From CBDUBS01 sp965365445 (GTDB lineage Bacteria; Bacteroidota; Rhodothermia; Rhodothermales; DASSAV01), in NCBI GenBank assembly GCA_965365445.1, contig CBDUBS010000074.1, positions 1 to 16,060 on the forward strand: 16,060 nt of DNA, read 5' to 3'. Numbering within the stretch: the first letter of the stretch is position 1; each line of letters opens with the position of its first letter. The notes beneath the pieces were generated by a model. It worked only from the letters and a program-made list of their open reading frames with translations. It was not told the origin of the DNA and did not search any database. The translations under genes were made by a program, and so were the position numbers. Below are positions 1 through 6,779 of the stretch, one piece after another.

Positions 1-649
1 GGGCCGCCCGGCCCAGCGGGACGCCCGCCAGCATGGCCGTTCGGGCGGCCTCGGGCATGGCGGCCGTCATGTCGGTTTCTACGTAGCCGGGAGCCACGAC
101 GTTTACGGTAACGCTCCGGCCCCCGAGCTCCCGGGCGAGGCTCTTGGAGAAACCGATTATCCCGGCTTTCGAGGCCGCGTAGTTGGTCTGGCCCGGATTG
201 CCTACCACCCCGACCACGGAGGACAGGTTGATGATTTTGCCGCCGCGCTGCTTCATCATGGGCCGGTAGACGGCCCTGGAGAAGTTGAATACGCTTTTCA
301 GGTTGGCGGCGATCACGCTGTCCCAGTCCTCGTCGGTCATCCGAAGCATGAGGGTATCGCGGGTAACGCCGGCGTTGTTCACCAGCACGTCGATGGCGCC
401 CCAGGCTTTCAGCACGTCGGCGACGGCCTGCTCGGCCGACTCCCGGGAGGCGGCATCCCCCTGGAAGGAAAGGACCTCCGCTCCCGACTGCTCCAGGGCC
501 AGCTTCAAGGTTTCGGCTTCCCGTGTGGAGGATCGGAAGGTGAACGCCACGCGGGCTCCGGCCCGGGCGAAAGCTTCCACGATGGAACGGCCTATGCCCC
601 GGGTGCCCCCGGTTACGAGCACGTTTTTGCCGGTGAAATCGAAATTCAT
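1..649 (-). CDS. fabG: 3-oxoacyl-[acyl-carrier-protein] reductase, partial (C-terminus beyond window edge)
   Basis: NADPH-dependent reduction of 3-oxoacyl-ACP to 3-hydroxyacyl-ACP in the cytosolic type II fatty-acid cycle. The visible 216 residues form a short-chain dehydrogenase/reductase Rossmann fold: the cofactor motif TGGTRGIG lies at residues 13-20, the NNAG motif at 91-94, and the catalytic tetrad reads N116, S144, Y157, K161, with the family-typical context NYAASKAG. Family members are about 245 residues, so roughly 30 C-terminal residues lie outside the window. The start MNFDFTGK matches the usual FabG N-terminus. No Shine-Dalgarno sequence precedes it. It follows fabD by 44 bases on the same strand, so it belongs to the plsX-fabH-fabD-fabG unit; acpP would be the expected next gene (inference). 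Other SDR enzymes look similar, but the neighbours make FabG very likely. Confidence 0.95.
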   Translation of the reverse strand, partial: MNFDFTGKNVLVTGGTRGIGRSIVEAFARAGARVAFTFRSSTREAETLKLALEQSGAEVLSFQGDAASRESAEQAVADVLKAWGAIDVLVNNAGVTRDTLMLRMTDEDWDSVIAANLKSVFNFSRAVYRPMMKQRGGKIINLSSVVGVVGNPGQTNYAASKAGIIGFSKSLARELGGRSVTVNVVAPGYVETDMTAAMPEAARTAMLAGVPLGRAA

Positions 650-693
650 AGGGAAAGAGGTTGTGTGTCAGGCCGCCGGACCTGCCTACGGAT

Positions 694-1635
694 TCAATCG
701 ACGGCCTGTACTTCGTCCGCCTTGCCCAGCGTGACGGTTTCGATCCCTCGGCCGAGCGCCCGGCGGGCCAGGCCGGTCAGGACGTTTCCTGTGCCGATTT
801 CCACGTAGCGCCCGGCTCCGTCTTCCTGGAGACGCTGAAGGATGTGCGCCCACCGGACCGGCGAGGTAAGTTGTTCGAGCAGGCGGCGGCGGATTTCTTC
901 CGGGTCGGTGGTCGGTGCTGCGGTTACGTTCAGGTACACCGGGCGCCGGGGGGGTTGGATTTCGGCTTCGGTCAGGGCCCCGGCGAGGCCCTCCCGGGCG
1001 TGTTCCATGAGCGGCGAGTGGAACGCGCCGCTGACCGTAAGCTCCACCACCCGTTTGGCTCCCCGGGCGGGGGCCTGCGCCATAGCGGCCTGCACGGCCG
1101 CCACATCCCCGGAGATGACGATCTGGCCCGGCGCATTGAAATTGGCCGCCTGCACCACCGCGCCGGAGGTTTCCGACGCTTCCCGGCAGAGTTCCTCCAC
1201 GGCCTGATCTTCCATACCCAGCACGGCGGCCATCGTGCCCGGCCGCTTGCCTGCTTCGGCCATCAGTTCGCCGCGCAGCCGTACGAGCCGCAGCCCTTCC
1301 TCGAAGGAAAGCGCTCCGGCGGCGGCCAGGGCGCTGTATTCGCCCAGGCTGTGGCCGGCGGCCATGTCCGGCCGGAGCGCTTTCCCTTCCAGCGCCGCCA
1401 TCACGGCCAGGCTATGCACGTAGAGGGCCGGTTGAGTCACCTCTGTCTGGCGAAGGGCCTCCGCGGCCTCCGCTTCCTCTTTGCCGTCGCCGAACATTAC
1501 GGCGGAAAGCGAAAAGCCGAGGATGTCATCGGCCTTTTCGAAACGGGCGCGCGCTTCGGGGAAGGTGTCGTAGAGGTCGCGGCCCATGCCGACGTACTGC
1601 GCCCCCTGGCCGGGGAAAAGAAATGCCGTTTTCAT
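694..1635 (-). CDS. fabD: Malonyl CoA-acyl carrier protein transacylase
   Basis: Transfers malonyl from malonyl-CoA to the ACP phosphopantetheine arm, supplying the extender unit for fatty-acid synthesis in the cytosol. The 313-residue protein has the normal family length. The N-terminal motif FPGQGAQ is at residues 7-13, the nucleophile elbow GHSLG at 94-98 puts the catalytic serine at S96, R121 (in RLRGEL) fits the malonyl carboxylate-binding arginine, and H206 in the SGAFHSPLM motif is the catalytic histidine. All key residues are intact. The start at 1635 gives the canonical MKTAFLFPGQG; there is no Shine-Dalgarno sequence upstream. It lies 57 bases after fabH and 44 before fabG, in one transcription direction. 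A small hairpin (CGGCC/GGCCG, 1676-1691) sits at the fabH stop but lacks a T-tract, so it is not a terminator. Confidence 0.97.
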   Translation of the reverse strand: MKTAFLFPGQGAQYVGMGRDLYDTFPEARARFEKADDILGFSLSAVMFGDGKEEAEAAEALRQTEVTQPALYVHSLAVMAALEGKALRPDMAAGHSLGEYSALAAAGALSFEEGLRLVRLRGELMAEAGKRPGTMAAVLGMEDQAVEELCREASETSGAVVQAANFNAPGQIVISGDVAAVQAAMAQAPARGAKRVVELTVSGAFHSPLMEHAREGLAGALTEAEIQPPRRPVYLNVTAAPTTDPEEIRRRLLEQLTSPVRWAHILQRLQEDGAGRYVEIGTGNVLTGLARRALGRGIETVTLGKADEVQAVD

Positions 1636-1692
1636 TTCGGGCGTGGTTCTGGTAGGGGGAGAGGTCGTAACGGAGCGGCCCTGTTCGGCCGT

Positions 1693-2754
1693 TTACATCC
1701 CATCCCGGTGAAAAAAAACGTCCTCGGTATGGATTTCAGGCTCGTCGTCGGTGCGAAGGGCCGGAGCGCCGTCGTACGCCCACTTCAGATAGCTCGCTCC
1801 CCAGGTGAACCCGCCCCCGAAGGCCGCCAGCACCAGGTTGTCCCCGGCGCGCAGTTCGGTTTCCCAGTCGTACAGGCAAAGCGGAATGGTGGCGGCGGTC
1901 GTATTGCCGTACCGCTCGATGTTGAGCATCACCTTCTCGGAGGAAATGCCCATGCGGCGCGCCGTGGCGTCGATGATGCGCAGGTTGGCCTGGTGCGGGA
2001 CGAGATACCGTACGTCGTCCGCCGTGAGGCCGTTGCGCTGCATGATCTCGGCGGAGACGCCGGCCATGCCCTCGACGGCATACTTGAACACCGACCGTCC
2101 TTCCTGATGGAGGTAGTGCATTTTCCGTTCCACCGTTTCCATCGTCGGGGGATGCAGGCTGCCCCCGCCGCGCATACAGAGCATCTCCCAGTTGGCTGCA
2201 TCGACGTGTTTGACCGAGTCGATGAGGCCGTATCCGTCCGCATTGGGCTCCAGAAGGGCCGCCGCCGCCGCATCCCCGAACAGGACGCACGAATTGCGGT
2301 CGCTGTAGTCGATGATGGTGCTCATTTTGTCGGCGCCGATGACGAGCACCTTTTCGTGCCGGCCGCTTTCGATGAAGTGGGCCCCGGTGGAGAGGGCGAA
2401 AAGGAACCCGCTGCACGCGGCCGACATATCGAAGCCCCAGGCGTTGCGGGCGCCGATGGCATGGGCCACCAGCGGCGCCGTCGCCGGGAAGAACATATCC
2501 GGCGTGACCGTGGCGACGAGTACGACCTCGATCTCGGCCGGGTCCATTCCCCGTTTTTCCAGTACTTCGCGGGCCGCCTCGGCGGCCATGAACGACGTTC
2601 CCTTCGCGGGGTCCTTCAAGATGCGCCGTTCGCGGATCCCGGTTCGGGTAAAAATCCACTCGTCGCTGGTATCGACCAGGCGCTCCAGGTCAGCATTGGT
2701 CAGGCGGTCTTCCGGAAGGAAGTGCCCCATGGCCGTAATTGCTGCACGTATCAT
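1693..2754 (-). CDS. fabH: 3-oxoacyl-ACP synthase III (beta-ketoacyl-ACP synthase III)
   Basis: Starts fatty-acid synthesis by condensing an acyl-CoA with malonyl-ACP. The catalytic triad is complete: C114 in SAACSGF, H254 in VPHQANLR and N284 in YGNTTAA. The substrate-entry region TRTGIRER (36-43) and the C-terminal GGGFTWGA motif are also present. The predicted protein has 353 residues, against 317 in E. coli; about 27 extra residues follow the GGGFTWGA core strand. An in-frame GTG at 2784 would add ten residues, but the purine-rich GAGGA touches it directly, too close for ribosome binding. The ATG at 2754 gives MIRAAITAMG, which aligns with FabH N-termini, so I chose it, although it has no Shine-Dalgarno sequence. 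It is separated from plsX by a 101-base gap with two small hairpins. The acyl-CoA preference cannot be read from sequence. Confidence 0.95.
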   Translation of the reverse strand: MIRAAITAMGHFLPEDRLTNADLERLVDTSDEWIFTRTGIRERRILKDPAKGTSFMAAEAAREVLEKRGMDPAEIEVVLVATVTPDMFFPATAPLVAHAIGARNAWGFDMSAACSGFLFALSTGAHFIESGRHEKVLVIGADKMSTIIDYSDRNSCVLFGDAAAAALLEPNADGYGLIDSVKHVDAANWEMLCMRGGGSLHPPTMETVERKMHYLHQEGRSVFKYAVEGMAGVSAEIMQRNGLTADDVRYLVPHQANLRIIDATARRMGISSEKVMLNIERYGNTTAATIPLCLYDWETELRAGDNLVLAAFGGGFTWGASYLKWAYDGAPALRTDDEPEIHTEDVFFHRDGM

Positions 2755-2792
2755 GGAGGTTGCTGTTATAATTCCCTTGCTCACTCCTCATG

Positions 2793-2835
2793 CCGCCGAT
2801 GAGCGGCGGTTCAAGGAATCTCCGGCAGGTCCGGA
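2793..2835 (-). other. Two intercistronic hairpins between plsX and fabH
   Basis: CGGCGG/CCGCCG (2793-2798 with 2804-2809, 5-nt loop) and TCCGG/CCGGA (2821-2825 with 2831-2835, 5-nt loop) are perfect inverted repeats in the 101-base gap. Neither is followed by a T-tract, so they are not intrinsic terminators. They may be RNA-stability or processing sites; the role is unknown. Confidence 0.35.
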
Positions 2836-2855
2836 ATGGCGGGCCCGGGCGTGGG

Positions 2856-3857
2856 CTAACCGGCGAACACGTCGGCCAGAGCCCGGGTTACGTTTTGTTC
2901 GACCAGTTCGACGGCGGAGAAAATCATCCGTTCGATGGCCCGGGCCGAAGAGCCGCCGTGGCCGATCAGGACGTTCCCGTTGACGCCAAGCAACGGGGCC
3001 GCTCCGTATTCTTCATAATCGAATCGTTTCTGAACGCCCCGGAGTACTTTCCGGACCACCTGTTTCCCGCCGCCGTCCAGCTGCTGTTCGGCCATCTCCC
3101 GTTCGACCATTTCCATGAAGGCCGTCGGCACGCTTTCTCCGAACTTCAGCAGGGCGTTGCCCACGAAGCCGTCGCAGATGACGACATCGGCGGCGTGCTC
3201 CATGATGTCCCGGCCTTCGATGTTGCCTTTGAACGTGATGCCCGGCATGGCTTCCAGCAGATCGTAAGCCGCTTTGGCCGCTTCGGTGCCTTTTCCCCGC
3301 TCCGCTCCTACGTTCAGCAGCGCCACGATGGGTCGCTCCCGCTTCATGACGGAGCCGGCATACACGGCGCCCATCTGCGCGAACTGGGCCAGGTGCTCCG
3401 GCTTGCAATCGACGTTGGCGCCCACATCCATGACGATGGCGTAGCTGCGGGTAGTCGGGAAGAAGCCGATGACGGAGGGCCGGGATACGGAACCGACGCG
3501 CCCGAGGATCAACACGGAGGCCGCCATGACGGCGCCGGTGTTGCCGGCGCTCACGAAGGCATCGGCGCGGCCCTGTTTATGAGCGCCCAGGCCGAGATGG
3601 ATGGAGGAGTGCGGTTTTTGCTTGACGGCAACCGTCGGGGCCTCGTCCATACCGATCGTATCGGGGGCATGGACGATGGTGAGCGCCGCTGCTTCGGTCG
3701 CACCGAGCCGGTCCAGCTCGGTCCGGAGGAGATGCTCCGGTCCGAAGAGCACCAGCCGGAGGTGTTCGGCCTGTTGTACGGCCCGCCATGCGCCTTCCAC
3801 TACGACGGCAGGAGCATGATCTCCGCCCATTGCATCGACGGCAACGGTTATTGGCAT
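2856..3857 (-). CDS. plsX: Phosphate acyltransferase PlsX
   Basis: Converts acyl-ACP to acyl-phosphate, the acyl donor for PlsY, and so links fatty-acid synthesis to phospholipid synthesis; PlsX is a peripheral membrane-associated enzyme. The protein has 333 residues, the usual length. Family motifs are DAMGGDHAP at 8-16, SAGNTGAVMAAS in the middle, CDGFVGNALLK, and IGHGGSSARAI near the C-terminus. The reading frame is open farther upstream, but there it has no family similarity, and the ATG at 3857 gives the canonical MPITVAVDAMGG. No strong Shine-Dalgarno sequence is visible. The order rpmF-plsX-fabH-fabD-fabG is the classic bacterial arrangement, but here an intrinsic terminator at 3953-4014 separates rpmF from plsX. 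I could not find a promoter of the TTG-N20-TA kind in the 95 bases between that terminator and the start codon, so expression may depend on readthrough or an unrecognised promoter. Confidence 0.97.
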   Translation of the reverse strand: MPITVAVDAMGGDHAPAVVVEGAWRAVQQAEHLRLVLFGPEHLLRTELDRLGATEAAALTIVHAPDTIGMDEAPTVAVKQKPHSSIHLGLGAHKQGRADAFVSAGNTGAVMAASVLILGRVGSVSRPSVIGFFPTTRSYAIVMDVGANVDCKPEHLAQFAQMGAVYAGSVMKRERPIVALLNVGAERGKGTEAAKAAYDLLEAMPGITFKGNIEGRDIMEHAADVVICDGFVGNALLKFGESVPTAFMEMVEREMAEQQLDGGGKQVVRKVLRGVQKRFDYEEYGAAPLLGVNGNVLIGHGGSSARAIERMIFSAVELVEQNVTRALADVFAG

Positions 3858-3952
3858 AGTCTCGACACCGATCGGTGACGCGGGTACGGGTTCTTGTCGG
3901 GCCCTGGCGGACCGGCAGCCCATGTTACAAAAAAAGCCGGCTGGATACCTTG

Positions 3953-4014
3953 AAAAAACGACACGCTCCCACGTCATGCGAGGGCCTCCGCCTGGCGCAT
4001 GATGCGGGAGCGTG
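3953..4014 (-). terminator. Intrinsic terminator between rpmF and plsX
   Basis: Read on the minus strand, CACGCTCCC (9 bp) pairs across 4006-4014 and 3962-3970; a 3-nt mismatch follows, then a 7-bp inner stem (3996-4002 with 3974-3980) and a 15-nt loop. The hairpin is followed after TCG by six Ts (3958-3953). There is no T-tract on the plus-strand side, so it acts in the minus direction only. It lies 73 bases after the rpmF stop and 95 before the plsX start. Confidence 0.85.
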
Positions 4015-4087
4015 AATCCGAACGGCTTCGAAAGCGGCCACCGGGGTCGGAAGGGGCTCCTTCGCTGCCAGGCCGCCGCCGGCAGGG

Positions 4088-4279
4088 TCAGATGCGTTCG
4101 GTTCGCTCGACCACTTTGCGTCCGCGGTAATGTCCGCAGTTCGGGCACGCCCGATGCAGTTGCTGCGGGCTTCCGCAGTTGGGGCATTCGGTTACCTGGG
4201 GCTCTTCCGCGCTGGCGTAGTACACCGCCCGCCGTTTGCCGGTACGCGCCTTGGAAAATTTTCGTTTTGGATTAGGCAT
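4088..4279 (-). CDS. rpmF: 50S ribosomal protein L32 (bL32)
   Basis: Small structural protein of the large ribosomal subunit. The 63-residue product begins MPNPKRKFSKART, the canonical L32 N-terminus, and carries a four-cysteine zinc ribbon: C32-x2-C35 and C45-x2-C48, with an inserted CPNCG repeat context. This is the zinc-binding (C+) paralogue form. An AGAGG ribosome-binding site lies 7 bases before the start ATG. It follows the DUF177 gene by 45 bases, a nearly universal pairing, and is followed by a strong terminator (3953-4014) rather than running directly into plsX. Expression probably comes from the promoter at 4861-4891. Confidence 0.97.
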   Translation of the reverse strand: MPNPKRKFSKARTGKRRAVYYASAEEPQVTECPNCGSPQQLHRACPNCGHYRGRKVVERTERI

Positions 4280-4324
4280 GGATCAACCTCTAAATCATGA
4301 TGGCCGATAAGGGATGAAAAAGGC

Positions 4325-4813
4325 TCAGGGCTCCGCCTGGTCGCGCAGTTTTTTCAGGGCTTCCCACCGCGGATCGATGGGATCGTCATCGGTGTCGGCA
4401 AACCGGGTGGGTATGTCGATCTGTTCCGCCCCCGGGGCCACACTCCGCGTCGGAACGGCAAGCAGCAAGGTATCGCGCACGGCGTTGGTCAGGTCGATTT
4501 CCTGATCCGTCGGGTTCAGGATGCGGACATCTTCGTCGTTCGCCCCTTCCGGAACCGTCTCGGGCGAGGCAAACAGCACCGTATAGGCCCCCTGTACGGG
4601 TTGCTGGAACAGCACCAGCGTCCGGTCGCATTCGAGGGTAGCGGTTGCGGAAGCCGTGAACCGAACCAGTATCCGGTCGGCCCCTCGCTCCAGCTTCACT
4701 TCGACGGCAATGTCCGTAAAGCGTTCCGGGTCGAGGCCGAGGGCCTCGGCCTCGGGTCGCAGCGTGAGCGCGTGCGTACCGGGCTTCAGATGGGTAATCG
4801 TGATCTGTAGCAT
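4325..4813 (-). CDS. yceD: DUF177 / YceD family 23S rRNA accumulation protein
   Basis: Members of this family are linked to 23S rRNA accumulation and are almost always encoded directly upstream of rpmF, as here; the biochemical activity is not established. The 162-residue protein shows the family hallmark of a cysteine-arginine pair (ATLECDRTL, about residues 58-66) after a beta-rich N-terminal half, an acidic middle stretch, and the C-terminal signature DPRWEALKKL. Length is normal. The ATG at 4813 was chosen because it starts the domain; a weak AGAG-like ribosome-binding sequence precedes it. A Bacteroidota-style promoter lies about 50 bases upstream, which predicts a leader of about 40 nt. 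It is transcribed divergently from dnaA. Confidence 0.88.
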   Translation of the reverse strand: MLQITITHLKPGTHALTLRPEAEALGLDPERFTDIAVEVKLERGADRILVRFTASATATLECDRTLVLFQQPVQGAYTVLFASPETVPEGANDEDVRILNPTDQEIDLTNAVRDTLLLAVPTRSVAPGAEQIDIPTRFADTDDDPIDPRWEALKKLRDQAEP

Positions 4814-4860
4814 GGTCTTGCTCTGGGCGGACCCGGGTATTCACTTCAAGGGCAGAACAA

Positions 4861-4891
4861 CAAAATTAATAACAAACACACTGCTATTCAA
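4861..4891 (-). promoter_or_regulatory. Bacteroidota-type promoter for yceD-rpmF
   Basis: On the minus strand, TTG (4891-4889), a 20-base spacer, then TAATTTTG (4868-4861). The second element is an exact match to the Bacteroidota primary-sigma -7 consensus TAnnTTTG, and the spacer fits that promoter class. The predicted transcript start is near 4854, about 40 nt before the yceD ATG. The surrounding 40 bases are the most AT-rich part of the region. Recognised from consensus only. Confidence 0.7.
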
Positions 4892-4936
4892 TACGCCGCC
4901 CGGAGTTCCACCCGGAACGACGATGAACTGATGAAG

Positions 4937-4979
4937 AAGCGTCGTGTTTTGAATTCGACAAAACGAGCGTAAGACGCTT
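4937..4979. repeat. Two-part inverted repeat upstream of dnaA
   Basis: AAGCGTC (4937-4943) pairs perfectly with GACGCTT (4973-4979). Nested inside, GTTTTG (4946-4951) pairs perfectly with CAAAAC (4959-4964), leaving a 7-nt loop. The two helices are separated by 2 nt on the left and 8 nt on the right. It could be an RNA stem-loop or a protein-binding site. Confidence 0.5.
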
Positions 4980-5037
4980 GAAGTTACCCATGCCAGTGGT
5001 TACCATCGAATAGGATGCCGGCGGCATTTCACTTTCG

Positions 5038-5062
5038 GGACGCCTCGCGGGCGTCCTGTTTT
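5038..5062 (+). terminator. Terminator-like hairpin in the dnaA upstream region
   Basis: GGACGCC (5038-5044), loop TCGCG, GGCGTCC (5050-5056): a perfect 7-bp GC-rich stem followed by TGTTTTAT. The form is that of an intrinsic terminator on the plus strand, but no plus-strand gene lies before it in this divergent region. It may end a small RNA or attenuate a dnaA leader transcript. The downstream TATCTTG could instead be a promoter element. Confidence 0.5.
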
Positions 5063-5124
5063 ATCTTGAGGAACGGCAGCGCGCCGGAGCCTCGGTGCGC
5101 GCATCGCCGAACCTTTTCGAGCAG

Positions 5125-5153
5125 AGGCGTACAGCACGCCTGCAACGCTTTTT
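5125..5153 (+). promoter_or_regulatory. Possible alternative-pairing hairpin in the dnaA leader
   Basis: AGGCGT (5125-5130) can pair with ACGCCT (5136-5141, perfect 6 bp, 5-nt loop) or with ACGCTT (5145-5150, 6 bp with one G-U). The second pairing is immediately followed by more Ts (5149-5153 are all T). Two mutually exclusive pairings of one arm, one of them next to a T-run, resemble an attenuator, but the stems are short. Confidence 0.25.
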
Positions 5154-5163
5154 ATCGGATGGC

Positions 5164-5175
5164 CCGACCGGTCGG
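5164..5175. promoter_or_regulatory. 12-base perfect palindrome just upstream of dnaA
   Basis: CCGACCGGTCGG is a perfect 12-base palindrome ending 15 bases before the dnaA ATG. Its position would suit a dimeric repressor site or a hairpin covering the ribosome-binding region. No regulator can be named from sequence. Confidence 0.35.
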
Positions 5176-5190
5176 CGCCGGGGCTGAAGT

Positions 5191-6699
5191 ATGGAACAAT
5201 CTCCGGAAGCAGTTTGGAATAACTGCCTCGACATCATTCGAGACAATATTACCAGGCAGAGTTTCAAGACGTGGTTCGAACCCTTGAAGGCCATTGGTCT
5301 GGAAAGCGAGGGGGATCAGGTCAAGCTGACCGTACAGCTGCCGAGCCGGTTTTATTTCGAATGGCTGGAAGAACACTACTACGGCCTGCTGCGCAAGACC
5401 ATTACGAAAGTGCTGGGGGCGCAGGGCAGGTTATACTATAACATCGTCATCGAGCGGGACGATGCCGAAACCGGCTACCGGGGTTCAACGATGTCGCTGC
5501 CGGCAAAGCAGGGCGGCGGGGACCCTCCGGCGGCCCCCCGGCCGTCCTTCGGGGAGGCGCCTCCCACGGAGCAGAGCGCCCCCTCGCCGGTGCGCTCCGG
5601 GCCGGACGGGGCGGGCGTTCCGTTCCAGAACCCGTTCGCCGTACCGGGTATCCAGAAAGCCAGAATCGAGAGCCGGCTCAATCCGTCGTACACCTTCGAT
5701 CGCTTCATCGAAGGGGATTGCAATCGGCTGGCCCGAAGCGCCTCGCTCGCCATTGCCGAGCAGCCCGGCTCGACGAGCTTCAACCCGTTTCTGGTGTACG
5801 GCGGAGTCGGCCTGGGTAAAACCCATCTCATCCAGGCCATCGGGAATTACGCTCGCCTGTACAATAAAGTCGATTCGGTTCTGTACGTATCCAGCGAGCG
5901 GTTTACCTCGGATTTCGTCCAATCCATCCAGCACAACCGGGCGAGCGAGTTCTCGATGTTCTACCGACAGATCGACCTGATCATCGTGGACGATATCCAG
6001 TTTTTCGGGGGCAAGGAGAAAACCCAGGAAGAATTCTTCCACATATTCAACACGCTGCATCAGTCCGGCAAACAGATCGTGCTATCGGCCGACCGGCCCC
6101 CGCGCGAAATACAGGGCATCGAGGAACGCCTGCTCTCCCGGTTCCAGTGGGGCCTCTCCGCCGACGTGCAATCTCCCGAGCTGGAAACCCGCATCGCCAT
6201 TCTACAGCGCAAGGCGGAGGACGAAGGCATCGAGCTCTCGCCGGACGTCATCGAGTTCATCGCGCACAACATCAAAAGCAATATCCGTGAGCTGGAGGGG
6301 GCGCTGATCCGGCTGCTGGCTCATGCCACCCTGCACAAGCGGGACATCGACCTGGGCCTGGCGAAAGAAGTCCTACGCGACCTGATCAAGGATACCCGGA
6401 TCAACCTGACGATCGAGGAGATACAGCGGATTGCGTGTGAATATTTTTCGATACCGGAGGATGCCGTCCGGGCCAAAACCCGCAAGCGGGAAATAGTGCA
6501 GGCCCGTCAGGTGGCGATGTATTTCTGCAAACAGATGACCCAGCATTCGCTAAAGACGATAGGGCTGCATTTTGGCGGCCGGGACCATTCCACGGTGATC
6601 CATGCCAAACAGAGCATAGAGGATCTGATGGAGACCGATCCCAAGTTTCGGGACATCATGGAAGAACTGCGCCACAAAATCGAGCTCCGGAGCCGCTGA
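5191..6699 (+). CDS. dnaA: Chromosomal replication initiator protein DnaA
   Basis: AAA+ ATPase that binds DnaA boxes, opens the origin and loads the replicative helicase. The 502 residues show all four domains: domain I (about 1-90, starting MEQSPEAVWNNCLD), a low-complexity Pro/Gly/Ala-rich linker (about 95-155), the AAA+ core (about 160-390) and the DNA-binding domain IV. Walker A is GGVGLGKT at 204-211, Walker B LIIVDDI at 263-269, the arginine-containing ERLLSRF at 312-318, and the DnaA signature GGRDHSTVIHA at 462-472. Every key residue is present. The start at 5191 fits the domain I N-terminus; the ribosome-binding site is weak (GGGG at about -10). dnaN follows after 80 bases in the usual dnaA-dnaN order, and yceD is divergent. 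The upstream region is full of inverted repeats and may carry regulation. Confidence 0.98.
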   Translation: MEQSPEAVWNNCLDIIRDNITRQSFKTWFEPLKAIGLESEGDQVKLTVQLPSRFYFEWLEEHYYGLLRKTITKVLGAQGRLYYNIVIERDDAETGYRGSTMSLPAKQGGGDPPAAPRPSFGEAPPTEQSAPSPVRSGPDGAGVPFQNPFAVPGIQKARIESRLNPSYTFDRFIEGDCNRLARSASLAIAEQPGSTSFNPFLVYGGVGLGKTHLIQAIGNYARLYNKVDSVLYVSSERFTSDFVQSIQHNRASEFSMFYRQIDLIIVDDIQFFGGKEKTQEEFFHIFNTLHQSGKQIVLSADRPPREIQGIEERLLSRFQWGLSADVQSPELETRIAILQRKAEDEGIELSPDVIEFIAHNIKSNIRELEGALIRLLAHATLHKRDIDLGLAKEVLRDLIKDTRINLTIEEIQRIACEYFSIPEDAVRAKTRKREIVQARQVAMYFCKQMTQHSLKTIGLHFGGRDHSTVIHAKQSIEDLMETDPKFRDIMEELRHKIELRSR

Positions 6700-6779
6700 T
6701 TTCCCTTCATGGGGTAGACCGGGCCGCCGCCGATTCCGTACTTTGCTCTGCCAATCGATTACAGCTACAGCGAGGAGAT

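Larger units (their letters stand above)
4892..5190 (+). other. Gene-free dnaA upstream region rich in inverted repeats
   Basis: No protein gene is supported here. On the plus strand there is a succession of perfect or near-perfect inverted repeats: GTTCC/GGAAC (4905-4918), a two-part stem at 4937-4979, ATGCC/GGCAT (5015-5027), GGACGCC/GGCGTCC (5038-5056), GCGCGC/GCGCGC (5079-5102), AGGCGT/ACGCCT (5125-5141) and the palindrome at 5164-5175. I see no TTATCCACA-like DnaA box and no clear TTG-N20-TA promoter for dnaA; TATCTTG at 5062-5068 is a possible -10/-7 element without a matching upstream element. The region could be a structured dnaA leader, a short non-coding RNA ending at the 5038-5062 terminator-like hairpin, or both. 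Confidence 0.5.

Noticed and set aside
2755..2791. Small upstream reading frame (minus strand, ATG at 2791) overlapping the fabH start out of frame
   Set aside because: About 32 codons with no recognisable features, and its spacing to any ribosome-binding sequence is poor; a chance frame is more likely.
661..2802. A 713-codon plus-strand open frame antisense to fabD and fabH
   Set aside because: It lies opposite two genes with intact catalytic residues, its translation is Arg/Gly/His-rich without any recognisable domain, and long antisense frames are expected in GC-rich coding DNA.
3900..3950. Second terminator before plsX (AGCCGGC followed by seven Ts on the minus strand)
   Set aside because: AGCCGGCT is a palindrome with no loop, and the only other pairing is a 5-bp stem that includes the T-run in its loop, so it cannot act as a normal terminator.
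4928..5008. Hammerhead ribozyme: CTGATGA at 4928-4934, then a stem (4937-4979) followed by GAAG, with CGATG/CATCG as a closing helix
   Set aside because: The core needs GAAA after stem II and a U-H cleavage site before stem I; here there are two extra bases in the core, GAAG instead of GAAA, no usable stem III, and A instead of U at the required position.
4814..5190. Chromosomal origin of replication next to dnaA
   Set aside because: No TTATCCACA or close variant occurs; the best matches, TTATCTTGA and TTATCGGAT, miss three or four of nine positions. The 40-base AT-rich stretch is explained by the yceD promoter.
6739..6745. TACTTTG as a dnaN promoter element
   Set aside because: It misses one spacer base of TAnnTTTG and has no TTG about 20 bases upstream.
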